Assembly: GCF_019904175.1 (NCBI RefSeq)
Contig: NZ_CP061913.1
Location: 7,254,001 to 7,318,000 of the forward strand
DNA: 64,000 nt
Direction of reading: 5' to 3'
Source: Dactylosporangium vinaceum
Lineage (GTDB): Bacteria; Actinomycetota; Actinomycetes; Mycobacteriales; Micromonosporaceae
Shown here: piece after piece, positions 1 through 9,940 of the stretch
How the letters are laid out: the number at the start of each line of letters is the position of its first letter
Numbering within the stretch: position 1 is the stretch's first letter
Made by a program: the position numbers and the translations under genes
The notes under the pieces: model-generated
Told to the model about the DNA's origin: nothing
What the model saw: the letters and a program-made list of their open reading frames with translations, nothing else
Databases searched by the model: none

Positions 1-2
1 TG

Positions 3-2276
3 CGGCGGCTCGTGCGGCCGGCCGGGCCCGAGCACCTCGGCCTGCTGGTCGAGGAGTCCGGGACGGTGCTCGGCGCCGGATCGTACGAGCGGGTCAGCGC
101 CGATCAGGCCGACTTCGCCCTCGTCGTGGCCGACGACCATCACGGCGAGGGCCTCGGCACGCTGCTGCTGGAGTGCCTGACCGTGGCCGCCCGGCGGGCC
201 GGCATCGCGGAGCTGGTCGGCGAGATCCTGCCGGAGAACACCGCCATGATCAAGGTGTCGCGTGACCTGTCGCCCGATGTCGTGCGCAGCCTGGTGGTCG
301 AGAACGGCGCTGTCCATGTGCGCGTCCCCACCCTGCCGGACGAGGCGGCGCTGGCCGCGGTCGCCGCCCGCGACCGCACGGCCGCGCATCACTCGCTGCG
401 CCCGCTGCTCGCGCCGGCCTCGGTGGCCGTCGTCGGCGCGGGACGGCGCCCCGGCGGGATCGGTCACGAGGTCCTCGCCGCGCTGCGCAACGGCGGCTAC
501 CCCGGCGCGCTCTACGCCGTGAACCCGCACGCCGACGAGGTGTCCGGCGTGGCATCGTTCAAGTCGGTGGACCGCATCGGCACGCCCGTCGACCTTGCGG
601 TGGTCGCGGTTGCGGCCGCGGCCGTGCCGCAGGTGATCCGGCAGTGCTGTGCGGCCGGCGTGCGCGCCGCCGTGGTGCTCACCGACGGCATCGGCCCGGA
701 TGCGCAGGCGGACATGGTGCACGCGGCCCGTGAGCGCGGGATGCGCATCGTCGGCCCGCACAGCCTCGGCGTGATGAACACCGATCCCGCGGTACGGCTC
801 ACGGCCGCCTTCAGCCCGGCCGCGCCGATCCGGGGCGGCCTGGCGGTGGCCACCCAGTCCGGCGCGGTCGGTGTGGCCATCCTGCAGGAGGCCGCCCGGT
901 CCGGCGCCGGCATCTCCAGCTTCGTGTCGCTCGGCGACAAGGCCGACGTCAGCGGCAACGACCTGCTCGCGTACTGGTACGACGATCCGGCCACCCGGGC
1001 CGTCGCCCTCTACCTCGAGTCGTTCGGCAACCCGCGCCGGTTCGCCTGGACCGCCCGCGCCCTGGCCCGCCGCAAGCCCGTCCTGGCCGTGAAGAGCGGG
1101 CGCTGCGCGAGCGGCCGGCGCGCCGGGATCGCTCGCCCGGCCGCCCCGGACAACGCCGTCGCGGCGCTGTTCGAGCAGGCCGGGGTGGTCCGCACCGACA
1201 CGCTCGGCGAGCTGCTCGACGCGGCCAGGGTGCTCACCGACCAGCCCCTGCCCGAGGGGCACCGCCTCGCCGTCGTCGGCAACGCCGGCGGGCTCAACGT
1301 CCTGGCCGCCGACGCCGCCGAGGCGGCCTCGCTCGTCCTGCCCGACCGCGTCGGCCCGGCCCCCAACCCCGCCGACCTCGGCGCCGCAGCCACCGCGGAG
1401 GCGCTCGTGGCCGCGGTCCGCGACGCCGCCGGCTCCGGCGACGCCGACCTGCTGGTCGTCACGTTCGTCGCGACCCGGACCAACGACTGGACCGCCGCGC
1501 TGCCGGCAATCGCCGCCGTGCTGGACGAGCACCCGGACCTGCCCGCCGTCGTGGTCGCGGTCGGAGCCGACGGGGCGCCCAGCCGCCTCGGCCACCGGCA
1601 GGTGCCGGTCTTCGAGCTGCCCGAGCCGGCGGTCCGGGCGCTGGGCCGCGCCGCGCAGTACGCCACCTGGCGCCGCGAGCCGCTCGGCGAGCGCCCCCGG
1701 CTCGCCGGCATCGACACGGCCGGGGCCCGCAGCCTCGTCCAGCGGGCGCTCGCCGCCGGCGCCGGCCGGCAGCCGCCCGCGGTCGGCCGGTCGCTGCTGG
1801 CCGGCTACGGGATCGCCACGGTGGACACCCGGGCGGCGACCGACGCCGCCGGGCCCGCCGTCGCCGGGCAGCCGGTGGCCGTGCCCGGCGTCGAGCTCGT
1901 CGCCGGTATCACGCACGACCCGCTGTTCGGCTCCCTGGTCATGCTCGGGCTCGGCGGGGTGCACGCGGACGTCCTCGACGACCGGGTCCAGCGGCTGTTG
2001 CCGGTCACGGACCGCGACGCGCGCACCATGTGGCGCACACTGCGCGCCGCCCCGCTGCTGACCGGCCGCCGCGGCGCACCGGCCGCCGACACCGCCGCGT
2101 TGGAGGACCTGCTGCTGCGGCTCGGCCGGCTCGCCGAGGACTTCCCGGAGATCGCCGCGCTGGACCTCGATCCCGTGCTGGCCGGGCCGGACGGCTGCGC
2201 CGTCGTCGACGTGCGGCTCCGGCTGGCCGCGATCGGCGACGAGCCCGAGGCCTACGTGCGGCAGCTGAGCGCATAG
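3..2276 (+). CDS. GNAT / NDP-forming acyl-CoA synthetase-like fusion, 5' end outside window
   Basis: The reading frame is open to the left edge, so the true start is probably upstream; the first in-frame GTG is at 12. The N-terminal ~75 residues are the C-terminal half of a GNAT acetyltransferase (acetyl-CoA loop region near GEGLGTLLL). A CoA-binding Rossmann domain follows (VAVVGAGRRPGGIGHEV, about residue 137) and then the succinyl-CoA-ligase-like domains (VATQSGAVG, GNAGGLNVLAADAAE). Proteins of this build are the Pat-type protein lysine acetyltransferases of actinobacteria. The C-terminal ATP-grasp region is shortened: it goes from LLAGYGIATVDTR almost directly to PGVELVAGITHDPLFG, so the ATP-binding subdomain is missing. 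It is therefore unlikely to act as an ADP-forming synthetase and is more likely a regulatory acetyltransferase. Confidence 0.85.
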   Translation, partial: RRLVRPAGPEHLGLLVEESGTVLGAGSYERVSADQADFALVVADDHHGEGLGTLLLECLTVAARRAGIAELVGEILPENTAMIKVSRDLSPDVVRSLVVENGAVHVRVPTLPDEAALAAVAARDRTAAHHSLRPLLAPASVAVVGAGRRPGGIGHEVLAALRNGGYPGALYAVNPHADEVSGVASFKSVDRIGTPVDLAVVAVAAAAVPQVIRQCCAAGVRAAVVLTDGIGPDAQADMVHAARERGMRIVGPHSLGVMNTDPAVRLTAAFSPAAPIRGGLAVATQSGAVGVAILQEAARSGAGISSFVSLGDKADVSGNDLLAYWYDDPATRAVALYLESFGNPRRFAWTARALARRKPVLAVKSGRCASGRRAGIARPAAPDNAVAALFEQAGVVRTDTLGELLDAARVLTDQPLPEGHRLAVVGNAGGLNVLAADAAEAASLVLPDRVGPAPNPADLGAAATAEALVAAVRDAAGSGDADLLVVTFVATRTNDWTAALPAIAAVLDEHPDLPAVVVAVGADGAPSRLGHRQVPVFELPEPAVRALGRAAQYATWRREPLGERPRLAGIDTAGARSLVQRALAAGAGRQPPAVGRSLLAGYGIATVDTRAATDAAGPAVAGQPVAVPGVELVAGITHDPLFGSLVMLGLGGVHADVLDDRVQRLLPVTDRDARTMWRTLRAAPLLTGRRGAPAADTAALEDLLLRLGRLAEDFPEIAALDLDPVLAGPDGCAVVDVRLRLAAIGDEPEAYVRQLSA

Positions 2277-2427
2277 CGCCCGGCGACGCCGTGGTTGGCC
2301 CACTCCGGTGCGGGCCAGCGGGGCGAACGGCGAGCCGGGCGGGCCGGACGCCCCTGTCCCGAAACGCGCGGACCGGACAGGGTGATCTCCAAGGCCGCCC
2401 GTGCGGGTGGTGTACGGAGGTGTCGTC

Positions 2428-3414
2428 GTGTTGGTCAACGATCGGCCGCGCCGGCCGCTGCTGGAGCCGGGCTCGATGCTCGGTGACTGCCTGAGCCTCA
2501 CTGTCATGGCGCCGTCGCTGCACAACAGCCAGCCGTGGCTGTTCCGGCTGCGGCAGGGCGGACTCGACGTGTACGCGGACATCGGGCGCCAGCTGACGGT
2601 TGCGGACCCGACCGGCCGCGAGATGTGGATAAGCGTCGGCGCCGCGCTGTTCAACCTGCGGGTGGCCCTGGCCTACCGGGGCCGCACACCGCTGCTGCGC
2701 CTGCGGCCCGTCCCGGCGGCCGAGCTGCTGGCGGCCCGGGTGTCGCTGGGTCCGCCGGCGCCGGTGTCCGCCACGGTGCGGGCCCTGGCCCGGGCGATCC
2801 ACCGGCGGCACAGCATCCGCTGGCCCTTCGCCGACCTGGCCGTGCCGAACGGCATCCTGGCGGAGCTGACGGCCGCGGCGGCGGCCGAGGGCGCGGTGCT
2901 CCGGCCGGCCGGCCCCAACCTGCGCACGCAGGTGCTGGCGGTGACCCGCGAGGCGGAGCAGCGCTGGCGGCCCGACCCGGACTACCGCCGGGAGCTCGCG
3001 GAGTGGACGTTTGACGTACCGGACCGCCGCGACGGCATCCCGAGGCTGGCGACGGGCCCCCGCAGCGCAGACGACGCGTTGCCGCTGCGCGACTTCGGGC
3101 TGCTGCGGCCGGCGGCGCAGCGCTCCTCGGCCGAGTTCGAGGCCCGGCCGACGATCGCGGTGCTCTACACCGGTGACAGCCCGCGGCACTGGCTGCAGGC
3201 CGGTCAGGCGCTGCAGCGCGTCCTGCTCAGCGCCACCGCGCGCGGGCTGTCCAGCAGCCTGCTCACGCAGCCGCTGGAGATCCCGCAGCTGCGCGACGGC
3301 CTCAGAGATCCGGCGAGCGGCCGGCCGGCGCAGGCGATCGTGCGGCTGGGGTACTCCCGCCGCATCGGCGCCTTCACGCCCCGCCGACCACTGCACGACG
3401 TCCTGCTCGCCTGA
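2428..3414 (+). CDS. Acg-family nitroreductase-like protein
   Basis: A 328-residue protein with the Acg/Rv2032-type signature APSLHNSQPW near residue 32, followed by two nitroreductase-like halves. Acg proteins are degenerate FMN-binding nitroreductases, often part of dormancy or hypoxia regulons in actinobacteria (family knowledge). The GTG at 2428 is chosen over the upstream GTG at 2401 because GGAGG at 2416-2420 sits 7 nt before it. It follows the acetyltransferase-like gene by about 150 nt in the same direction. Pat-like and Acg-like genes being neighbours fits a stress or dormancy context, but I see no clear DosR box. The physiological substrate cannot be told from sequence. Confidence 0.85.
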   Translation: MLVNDRPRRPLLEPGSMLGDCLSLTVMAPSLHNSQPWLFRLRQGGLDVYADIGRQLTVADPTGREMWISVGAALFNLRVALAYRGRTPLLRLRPVPAAELLAARVSLGPPAPVSATVRALARAIHRRHSIRWPFADLAVPNGILAELTAAAAAEGAVLRPAGPNLRTQVLAVTREAEQRWRPDPDYRRELAEWTFDVPDRRDGIPRLATGPRSADDALPLRDFGLLRPAAQRSSAEFEARPTIAVLYTGDSPRHWLQAGQALQRVLLSATARGLSSSLLTQPLEIPQLRDGLRDPASGRPAQAIVRLGYSRRIGAFTPRRPLHDVLLA

Positions 3415-3440
3415 GGTCACCCCGGCCGCTCCCCCCGCGA

Positions 3441-3454
3441 GCGAACCGATTCGC
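3441..3454. promoter_or_regulatory. Candidate outer operator, GAATCGATTC family
   Basis: GCGAACCGATTCGC is a 14-bp dyad with one mismatched pair and resembles the GAATCGATTC cores found at 3588, 6757 and 8300. It lies 147 bp upstream of the site next to the promoter of the GH-A gene, a distance compatible with a looping auxiliary site (inference). Confidence 0.4.
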
Positions 3455-3500
3455 GCCGGGGTTGAGCCGCTGCGATCGCCCGGCGCGTGAGAGTTTCACC

Positions 3501-3532
3501 GTACGGGCCAGGGCCGCAGCCCTGGCCCGTAC
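3501..3532 (+). terminator. Hairpin terminator after the nitroreductase gene
   Basis: A perfect 14-bp stem (GTACGGGCCAGGGC paired with 3519-3532) with a 4-nt CGCA loop, 86 nt after the stop codon. There is no U-tract, which is usual for actinobacterial terminators. Confidence 0.7.
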
Positions 3533-3551
3533 GCGCGCCAGGCCCGACCCG

Positions 3552-3598
3552 TTGACATCGGCATCGGTGGTTATCTACGGTGTGAACGAATCGGTTCG
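3552..3598 (+). promoter_or_regulatory. Promoter plus LacI-type operator for the GH-A/CBM13 gene
   Basis: TTGACA (3552-3557), an 18-nt spacer and TACGGT (3576-3581) are followed after 6 nt by GAATCGGTTC (3588-3597), a GAATCGATTC-type dyad placed at the expected transcription start. The same -35/-10/operator order occurs at the divergent GH43 and at the LacI gene. The predicted leader to the ATG at 3821 is about 230 nt; I see no recognisable riboswitch in it. Confidence 0.7.
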
Positions 3599-3697
3599 AC
3601 GATGCCCTGTCATGCACCGCAGGAGGCGAGGGCGCGTGCGCGCGTGGCGCCGCGCTGCCTCACCTGACGCATGACCGCCCGTCGCTCGGGCCGGTGA

Positions 3698-5620
<1,923 letters not shown>

Positions 5621-5637
5621 CAGTCGCATCGATGACC

Positions 5638-5686
5638 GGGAGGCCGGTCGGCGTCGGGGACACCCATCGACGCCGACCGGCCTCCC
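5638..5686. terminator. Bidirectional hairpin terminator
   Basis: A perfect 19-bp stem (5638-5656 with 5668-5686) and an 11-nt loop between the convergent GH-A gene and the LacI gene. It probably ends transcription from both sides. Confidence 0.8.
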
Positions 5687-5702
5687 GGCCGCGGGACGCC
5701 CG

Positions 5703-6722
5703 TCAGGTCGCGGGCCGGGGAGCCGGTCCGGTGCTGCTGCGCAGCGAGATCGGCGGGGTGTGCAGCAGGTGCCGTGGATACGCCGTCGGGGTGCTCACCT
5801 GCTCCAGCAGCAGCTCGACGGCTCGGGCGCCCATGTCGTGGGTGGGTACGTCCGCTGCGGTAAGCGGCGGCCGGAAGTCCTCGGCCCAGTGCCGGGCGGC
5901 CACACCCGCGACCGAGAAGTCGCGCGGGATGCCCAGGCCGGCCCGTTCCAGACCGCGCTGGATGCCGGGCAGTGCGGCCTCGTTCACGCTCACCAGCGCG
6001 GTGACCTCGGGGTGCTCGGCGCGCAGCCGCTCGACGCACGCCTCACCGGCCGGTGCGTCGTCGCCGCAGCACACGTCCAGGCCGGCGACGCCGCGTTCGG
6101 CGACGGCTTCGCTGAAGCCGGCCAGCGCCCGGTGGCCCGGTCCGTAGCCGGCGGCGATGAGCTCCGCGGAGCGGTTGACGAGGGCGATGTGCCGGTGGCC
6201 GAGGTCGGCCAGGTGGTGCACGCATCGCGAGACGAGTGCGGTGTAGTCGATGTCGACCCACCACATGCCGGCCGTGTCGCGGGTGCGGCCGATGGCGACG
6301 AACGGCAGGCCGCTGCGCCGCAGGCGGGAGACCCGGTCGTCCTCGAGCCGGATCTCCATCAGGATCACGCCGTCGACGCGGCGACCGGTGACGATCCGCT
6401 CGAACGAGCGGTCATGGTCGCCTCCGGACGGCGACAGCAGCACGTCGAAGTCGGCCCCGGCGGCCGCTTCCACGACGGTGGCGACGAAGCCCAGCTGCAT
6501 GTCCGTGAGCCGCCGGCCGGCCGCCGGGATGACGAGCCCGAGCGTGCGCGTCCGGCCCTCCTTGAGCGCGCGGGCGGCGGCGTTGGGGCGGAAGCCCAGC
6601 TCGTCGATGACGGTCTGGATGCGCCGGCGGGTCGCTTCGGACACCGGCCGGTTGCCCGTGAGCGCATAGGACACCGTGCTGCGCGACACACCGGCCCGGC
6701 GGGCGATCTCTCCGATGTCCAT
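5703..6722 (-). CDS. LacI-family transcriptional regulator of the polysaccharide locus
   Basis: A 339-residue repressor of normal LacI length. Residues 1-50 are the HTH and hinge (DIGEIARRAGVSRSTVSYAL, then the hinge helix around NAAARALKEGR), followed by a periplasmic-binding-protein-like sensor domain. It lies between the GH-A and GH43 genes. Its own promoter (TTGACG-17-TACGTT) carries GAATCGATTC at the transcription start, so it is probably autoregulated. The same dyad sits at the promoters of the flanking hydrolases, which makes this protein the obvious candidate binder. The inducer is unknown; a galactan- or arabinan-derived sugar would fit the neighbours. Confidence 0.92.
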   Translation of the reverse strand: MDIGEIARRAGVSRSTVSYALTGNRPVSEATRRRIQTVIDELGFRPNAAARALKEGRTRTLGLVIPAAGRRLTDMQLGFVATVVEAAAGADFDVLLSPSGGDHDRSFERIVTGRRVDGVILMEIRLEDDRVSRLRRSGLPFVAIGRTRDTAGMWWVDIDYTALVSRCVHHLADLGHRHIALVNRSAELIAAGYGPGHRALAGFSEAVAERGVAGLDVCCGDDAPAGEACVERLRAEHPEVTALVSVNEAALPGIQRGLERAGLGIPRDFSVAGVAARHWAEDFRPPLTAADVPTHDMGARAVELLLEQVSTPTAYPRHLLHTPPISLRSSTGPAPRPAT

Positions 6723-6753
6723 GGCGCTCCGTCACCCGCCGCGCGGTCCGCTT

Positions 6754-6800
6754 GTCGAATCGATTCAACTCAACGTAGTCACGCTCGGGCGGTGCGTCAA
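6754..6800 (-). promoter_or_regulatory. Promoter and operator of the LacI gene
   Basis: On the minus strand: TTGACG (6800-6795), 17 nt, TACGTT (6777-6772), 5 nt, then the perfect dyad GAATCGATTC (6766-6757), inside the longer TTGAATCGATTCGAC. The placement over the start site is typical of repression. Confidence 0.75.
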
Positions 6801-6809
6801 CGACGCGAC

Positions 6810-6847
6810 GGCCCCTGTGCGGCCGTGGAAGCACGCGCACAGGGGCC
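6810..6847 (-). terminator. Hairpin terminator after the GH43 gene
   Basis: A 12-bp perfect stem (GGCCCCTGTGCG with 6836-6847) and a 14-nt loop, 37 nt beyond the GH43 stop and just upstream of the LacI promoter. It separates the two minus-strand units. Confidence 0.65.
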
Positions 6848-6883
6848 GCCGGTGGGCCGCCGCTCAGGTCGCCGGGGTAGGAG

Positions 6884-8269
6884 TCACCGCCGGGTCCACT
6901 TCTGGTTGTTGCCGCCGTTGCACGTCCACAGCTGCACCTTCGTGCCGTTGGCGGTGGCCTGCGCGTTGACGTCGAGGCAGAGCCGGGACTGCACACCGAC
7001 GATGGCGCCGTCGGACGACAGCATCCACTTCTGGTTGGCGCCGCCGTTGCAGTCCCAGACCTGCACCGCGGTCCCGGCGCCAGTGCCCTGCCCGCGCGCC
7101 TCCAGGCACTTGGTCCCGAAGACCCGCAGCTCACCGGCGGCGGTCGGGGTGTAGGTCTGATCGGTGGTCCCGTCGCAGTCCCAGATCTGCGTCGTGGCGC
7201 CGTTGACCGCCGCACCGCCGGCGATGTCGAGGCACCGGCCGGACTGGTTGCCGCTCACCCGGGTGTAGGTCGGCAGGGTGAGTGCCCCGGTGGCGGTGTC
7301 GAGTCCCCAGGACGGATACCAGCTCAGCGCCGCGGTGCCGTCGCCGGTCAGGGTGATCGGGAGCCAGACCGGCAGCGACGAGTACAGGTCGCCGGAGTTC
7401 CAGCGGTCGCCGACGTAGACGTAGCTGGTGCCGGCGGACCCGGTGATCGGCAGCAGGAAGGAGGTCTGCGAGTCGTAGGTGCGGGTGCCGGCCGGCGCGA
7501 AGTTGGTGAAGCCGCTCCACGGTCCGGCCGGTGACGTGGCCGTGGCGTACACGTTGTCGTTGGTGCCCCAGCCGGTGAGGTGCGAGGTGAGCAGGAAGTA
7601 GCGGCCGCCGACCTTCGCCATCGCGGGCGACTCCAGCGAGGCGAACGTGGCGACGGTGCTCTGTGCGGTGGTGTAGTCGGCGGACAGCCGCTCGATGCGC
7701 ATCCCGGCGGCCGGGTCTTCGTGGATCATGTACGCCGTGCCGTCGTCGTCCTTGAACAGTCCGAGGTCCCGGCTCGGGTGACCCAGCGGCCGGGTCGCGC
7801 CGAGATAGGTGTACGGCCCGCACGGGGTGTCGCTGACCGCGACACCGGCCCGCTGGTCGCTGTAGGAGGTGTTGTCGATGTGCACCCACAGCACGTACTT
7901 GTGGGTCGTGCTGTTGTAGAGCACCTTGGGCCGCTCCACGATCCGGCCCGGCCCCAGGTCGCCGCCGGCCTGGCGGGACAGCGCGTTGGCCTGCCGGGTC
8001 CAGTGCACCAGGTCGGTGGAGGAGTAGCAGGCCACGGCGGTGAACGTGGAGCCGGCGACCTTGTCCTCCCCCACCATGTAGTAGGTCGAGCCGACCGTGA
8101 AGATGCCCACGCCATGGGCCTGGAGCCGGTTGCCGGCCGTGTCGGTCCACGTGGTCGCCGGGGTGATCGTGGCGGTCGCCGCCTGCGCGGGCGCACCGCC
8201 CAGCAGCGACAGGACCGTGACTATCGGCGTGGCGAGGGCGAGCCACCATCGAGCGGATGCTGTGCGCAT
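6884..8269 (-). CDS. Secreted GH43 (exo-beta-1,3-galactanase-like) with CBM13
   Basis: A 461-residue secreted enzyme. ATG 8269 is chosen because GGAGG precedes it and a signal peptide starts there (RRxx-type n-region, cut after APAQA near 31). The five-bladed GH43 propeller shows ERPKVLYN, SRDLGLFKDDDG and SLESPAMAKVGG, the three segments that hold the conserved acidic residues of subfamily 24 exo-beta-1,3-galactanases, which lack a usual Asp base (family knowledge). The last ~130 residues are a CBM13 trefoil. A galactanase + CBM13 layout is common in that subfamily. The subfamily assignment rests on remembered motifs. Confidence 0.85.
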   Translation of the reverse strand: MRTASARWWLALATPIVTVLSLLGGAPAQAATATITPATTWTDTAGNRLQAHGVGIFTVGSTYYMVGEDKVAGSTFTAVACYSSTDLVHWTRQANALSRQAGGDLGPGRIVERPKVLYNSTTHKYVLWVHIDNTSYSDQRAGVAVSDTPCGPYTYLGATRPLGHPSRDLGLFKDDDGTAYMIHEDPAAGMRIERLSADYTTAQSTVATFASLESPAMAKVGGRYFLLTSHLTGWGTNDNVYATATSPAGPWSGFTNFAPAGTRTYDSQTSFLLPITGSAGTSYVYVGDRWNSGDLYSSLPVWLPITLTGDGTAALSWYPSWGLDTATGALTLPTYTRVSGNQSGRCLDIAGGAAVNGATTQIWDCDGTTDQTYTPTAAGELRVFGTKCLEARGQGTGAGTAVQVWDCNGGANQKWMLSSDGAIVGVQSRLCLDVNAQATANGTKVQLWTCNGGNNQKWTRR

Positions 8270-8296
8270 GGCACCTCCACGTCCCTGACACCTGTT

Positions 8297-8344
8297 GTCG
8301 AATCGATTCGTTCGCACCGTAGGCGTACCGGTAAAACATGTCAA
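8297..8344 (-). promoter_or_regulatory. Promoter and LacI-type operator of the GH43 gene
   Basis: On the minus strand: TTGACA (8344-8339), 17 nt, TACGGT (8321-8316), 6 nt, then the perfect dyad GAATCGATTC (8309-8300), in the wider AACGAATCGATTCGAC. This is the best consensus copy of the site. Confidence 0.78.
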
Positions 8345-8400
8345 TGTCTCGATTTACGACAGGCGCCCGGGGCGTGGAGGGCCGACCCGGCCGGGCGGGA

Positions 8401-9687
8401 CTACGGGCTCGTGCAGGACAGGGCCGGCGTGGACGGCGTGCCTGAGCCGAGGAACCCGAACGTCGTCGACGCGGATGCGGCGAGCGCGCCGTTGTACGAC
8501 ACGTTGCGCACCGAAACCGCGGAGCCGCTGGTGCTCAGCGCCCCGTTCCACAGCTGGCTGACGGCCTGGCCGCTGCCCAGCGCCCACCGGACGGTCCATC
8601 CGTTGACCGGCCGGCCGCCCGCCGTCACGGTGACCTCGCCCTGGAAGCCGCCGGACCACTGCCCGACGGTGCGGTAGGTCGCGACGCAGGCGGCGCCGGG
8701 GGCGGAGGACGATGCGGGCGGGCTCGACGGCGAGTTCGAGGCGCCCGGCGACGACGGTGACGCGGAGCCCGTCGGGCCGCCCGGCGGCACCAGCGGGCAC
8801 TTGGCGCTGTACCGGGAGACGCCCGTCGTGTCCGGCGTCGTGGGGCACATGAACTGCGTGTAGCGGGTGTCGCCGTCGAGGAACAGCTTCAGCCACGGGA
8901 CCAGCCGGCGGATCTCGACGTCGTTGGCCCGCGTGAAGAAGAGGTGGTCGGCCCCGCCGAGCTGCACGTAGGCGCTCTGGGTGGAGGCGGGCAGGGTCGC
9001 GTACAGGTTGTCCAGATAGGACGGTGTGACGGTGGGGTCCTGCTGGCCGCCCACGAACAGCGTGGGCACCACGTCGGTCGACAGGCTGGAGAGCCCCGTG
9101 GGCGACCCGGGCGCCAGGCCGACGACGGCCCGCAGCGACGGCCGCCGCATCGCCGCCAGGAGGGCGCCGGCACCGCCGGCCGAGTGGCCCATCACGGCCA
9201 GCCGGCCGGGGTCGACCCGGTCGCGGACGGGGCTTCGCTGGGTCAGGTAGTCGAGCGCGGCGAGCAGCTGCGTGGCGCGCGCGTCGGCGCCGTCCGTCCG
9301 GGTGGTCGTCTCGATGCCGATCACCACGAACCCGAACGAGGCCAGCCGCGGCCCCATCCAGGCCTCCTCGTTGGCGAACAGGGCCGAGTAGCCCGGCACG
9401 ATCGCCACGGCTCCCCACGTCCCGAGGCTGGTGTCCGTCGGGTAGTAGATGTACCCGCCGTTGAAGCCGTTGCCGGCCGGCACGGTGAGCTGGGCGGTGG
9501 CGAACGGCCCGTAGGTCGCGGCGACGCCGGCGACGCTCGGGTCCGGACCCCGCTGGTCCGCGCGGCCGGCCGCCGCCGCGGCGTGGGACGCGGTCACGGC
9601 GGCCATCCCCAGCACGCCGAGCGCGACCGCCAGTGCGGCGAACCGTCGCCGGGCCCGCGCCACACGCCCGGTGTCGCATGCTCGCAT
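8401..9687 (-). CDS. Secreted cutinase/PET-hydrolase-like esterase with CBM2
   Basis: 428 residues from ATG 9687, preceded by AAGGAGGT 7 nt upstream; longer upstream frames are ignored. A signal peptide (to ~40) is followed by an alpha/beta-hydrolase of the Thermobifida cutinase type: oxyanion Tyr100 in VPGYSALF, nucleophile Ser169 in GHSAGG, Asp217 in QQDPTVTP, His248 in GADHLFF, and Cys281/Cys297 placed like the C-terminal disulphide of polyester hydrolases. A Ser/Pro linker leads to a CBM2 from about 327. Family members hydrolyse cutin, polyesters and triglycerides. Its place in a polysaccharide locus suggests plant surface polymers, but an acetyl or feruloyl esterase role is not excluded. 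Confidence 0.85.
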   Translation of the reverse strand: MRACDTGRVARARRRFAALAVALGVLGMAAVTASHAAAAAGRADQRGPDPSVAGVAATYGPFATAQLTVPAGNGFNGGYIYYPTDTSLGTWGAVAIVPGYSALFANEEAWMGPRLASFGFVVIGIETTTRTDGADARATQLLAALDYLTQRSPVRDRVDPGRLAVMGHSAGGAGALLAAMRRPSLRAVVGLAPGSPTGLSSLSTDVVPTLFVGGQQDPTVTPSYLDNLYATLPASTQSAYVQLGGADHLFFTRANDVEIRRLVPWLKLFLDGDTRYTQFMCPTTPDTTGVSRYSAKCPLVPPGGPTGSASPSSPGASNSPSSPPASSSAPGAACVATYRTVGQWSGGFQGEVTVTAGGRPVNGWTVRWALGSGQAVSQLWNGALSTSGSAVSVRNVSYNGALAASASTTFGFLGSGTPSTPALSCTSP

Positions 9688-9726
9688 CGGGCCACCTCCT
9701 TCCGGCGGCCAGGCCGCCGACGTTGA

Positions 9727-9750
9727 TGCATGTCGATGCAATTCATCATA
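9727..9750 (-). promoter_or_regulatory. Possible -10 and operator of the esterase gene
   Basis: On the minus strand TATGAT (9750-9745) is followed after 4 nt by TGCAT-N4-ATGCA (9740-9727). The dyad differs from GAATCGATTC but has the same position relative to the -10. No convincing -35 is visible. Confidence 0.4.
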
Positions 9751-9884
9751 CGTCAGCACCTCGACGCCGAATTCGCGTCGATGAAAGATACACGCGCATA
9801 TCCGGACAGAAACTACCGTATTGCCGGCCGGATGGACCGGTTTGCCGCGGTGCACCGAGTCGGCACGCTACAAAACATATGACG

Positions 9885-9894
9885 TAATCGATTC
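9885..9894 (+). promoter_or_regulatory. LacI-type operator upstream of the GH95-like gene
   Basis: TAATCGATTC with a perfect AATCGATT core (9886-9893), followed by GAAC, lies 47 nt before the GTG start. It matches the dyads at 6757 and 8300. An AT-rich stretch (CAAAACATAT, 9871-9880) is where a -10 would be, but no good -35 is seen. Confidence 0.6.
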
Positions 9895-9940
9895 GAACGC
9901 CGAGCCGCCGGTCAGGCGGCCGCGCGCTGGAGGAGGCATT

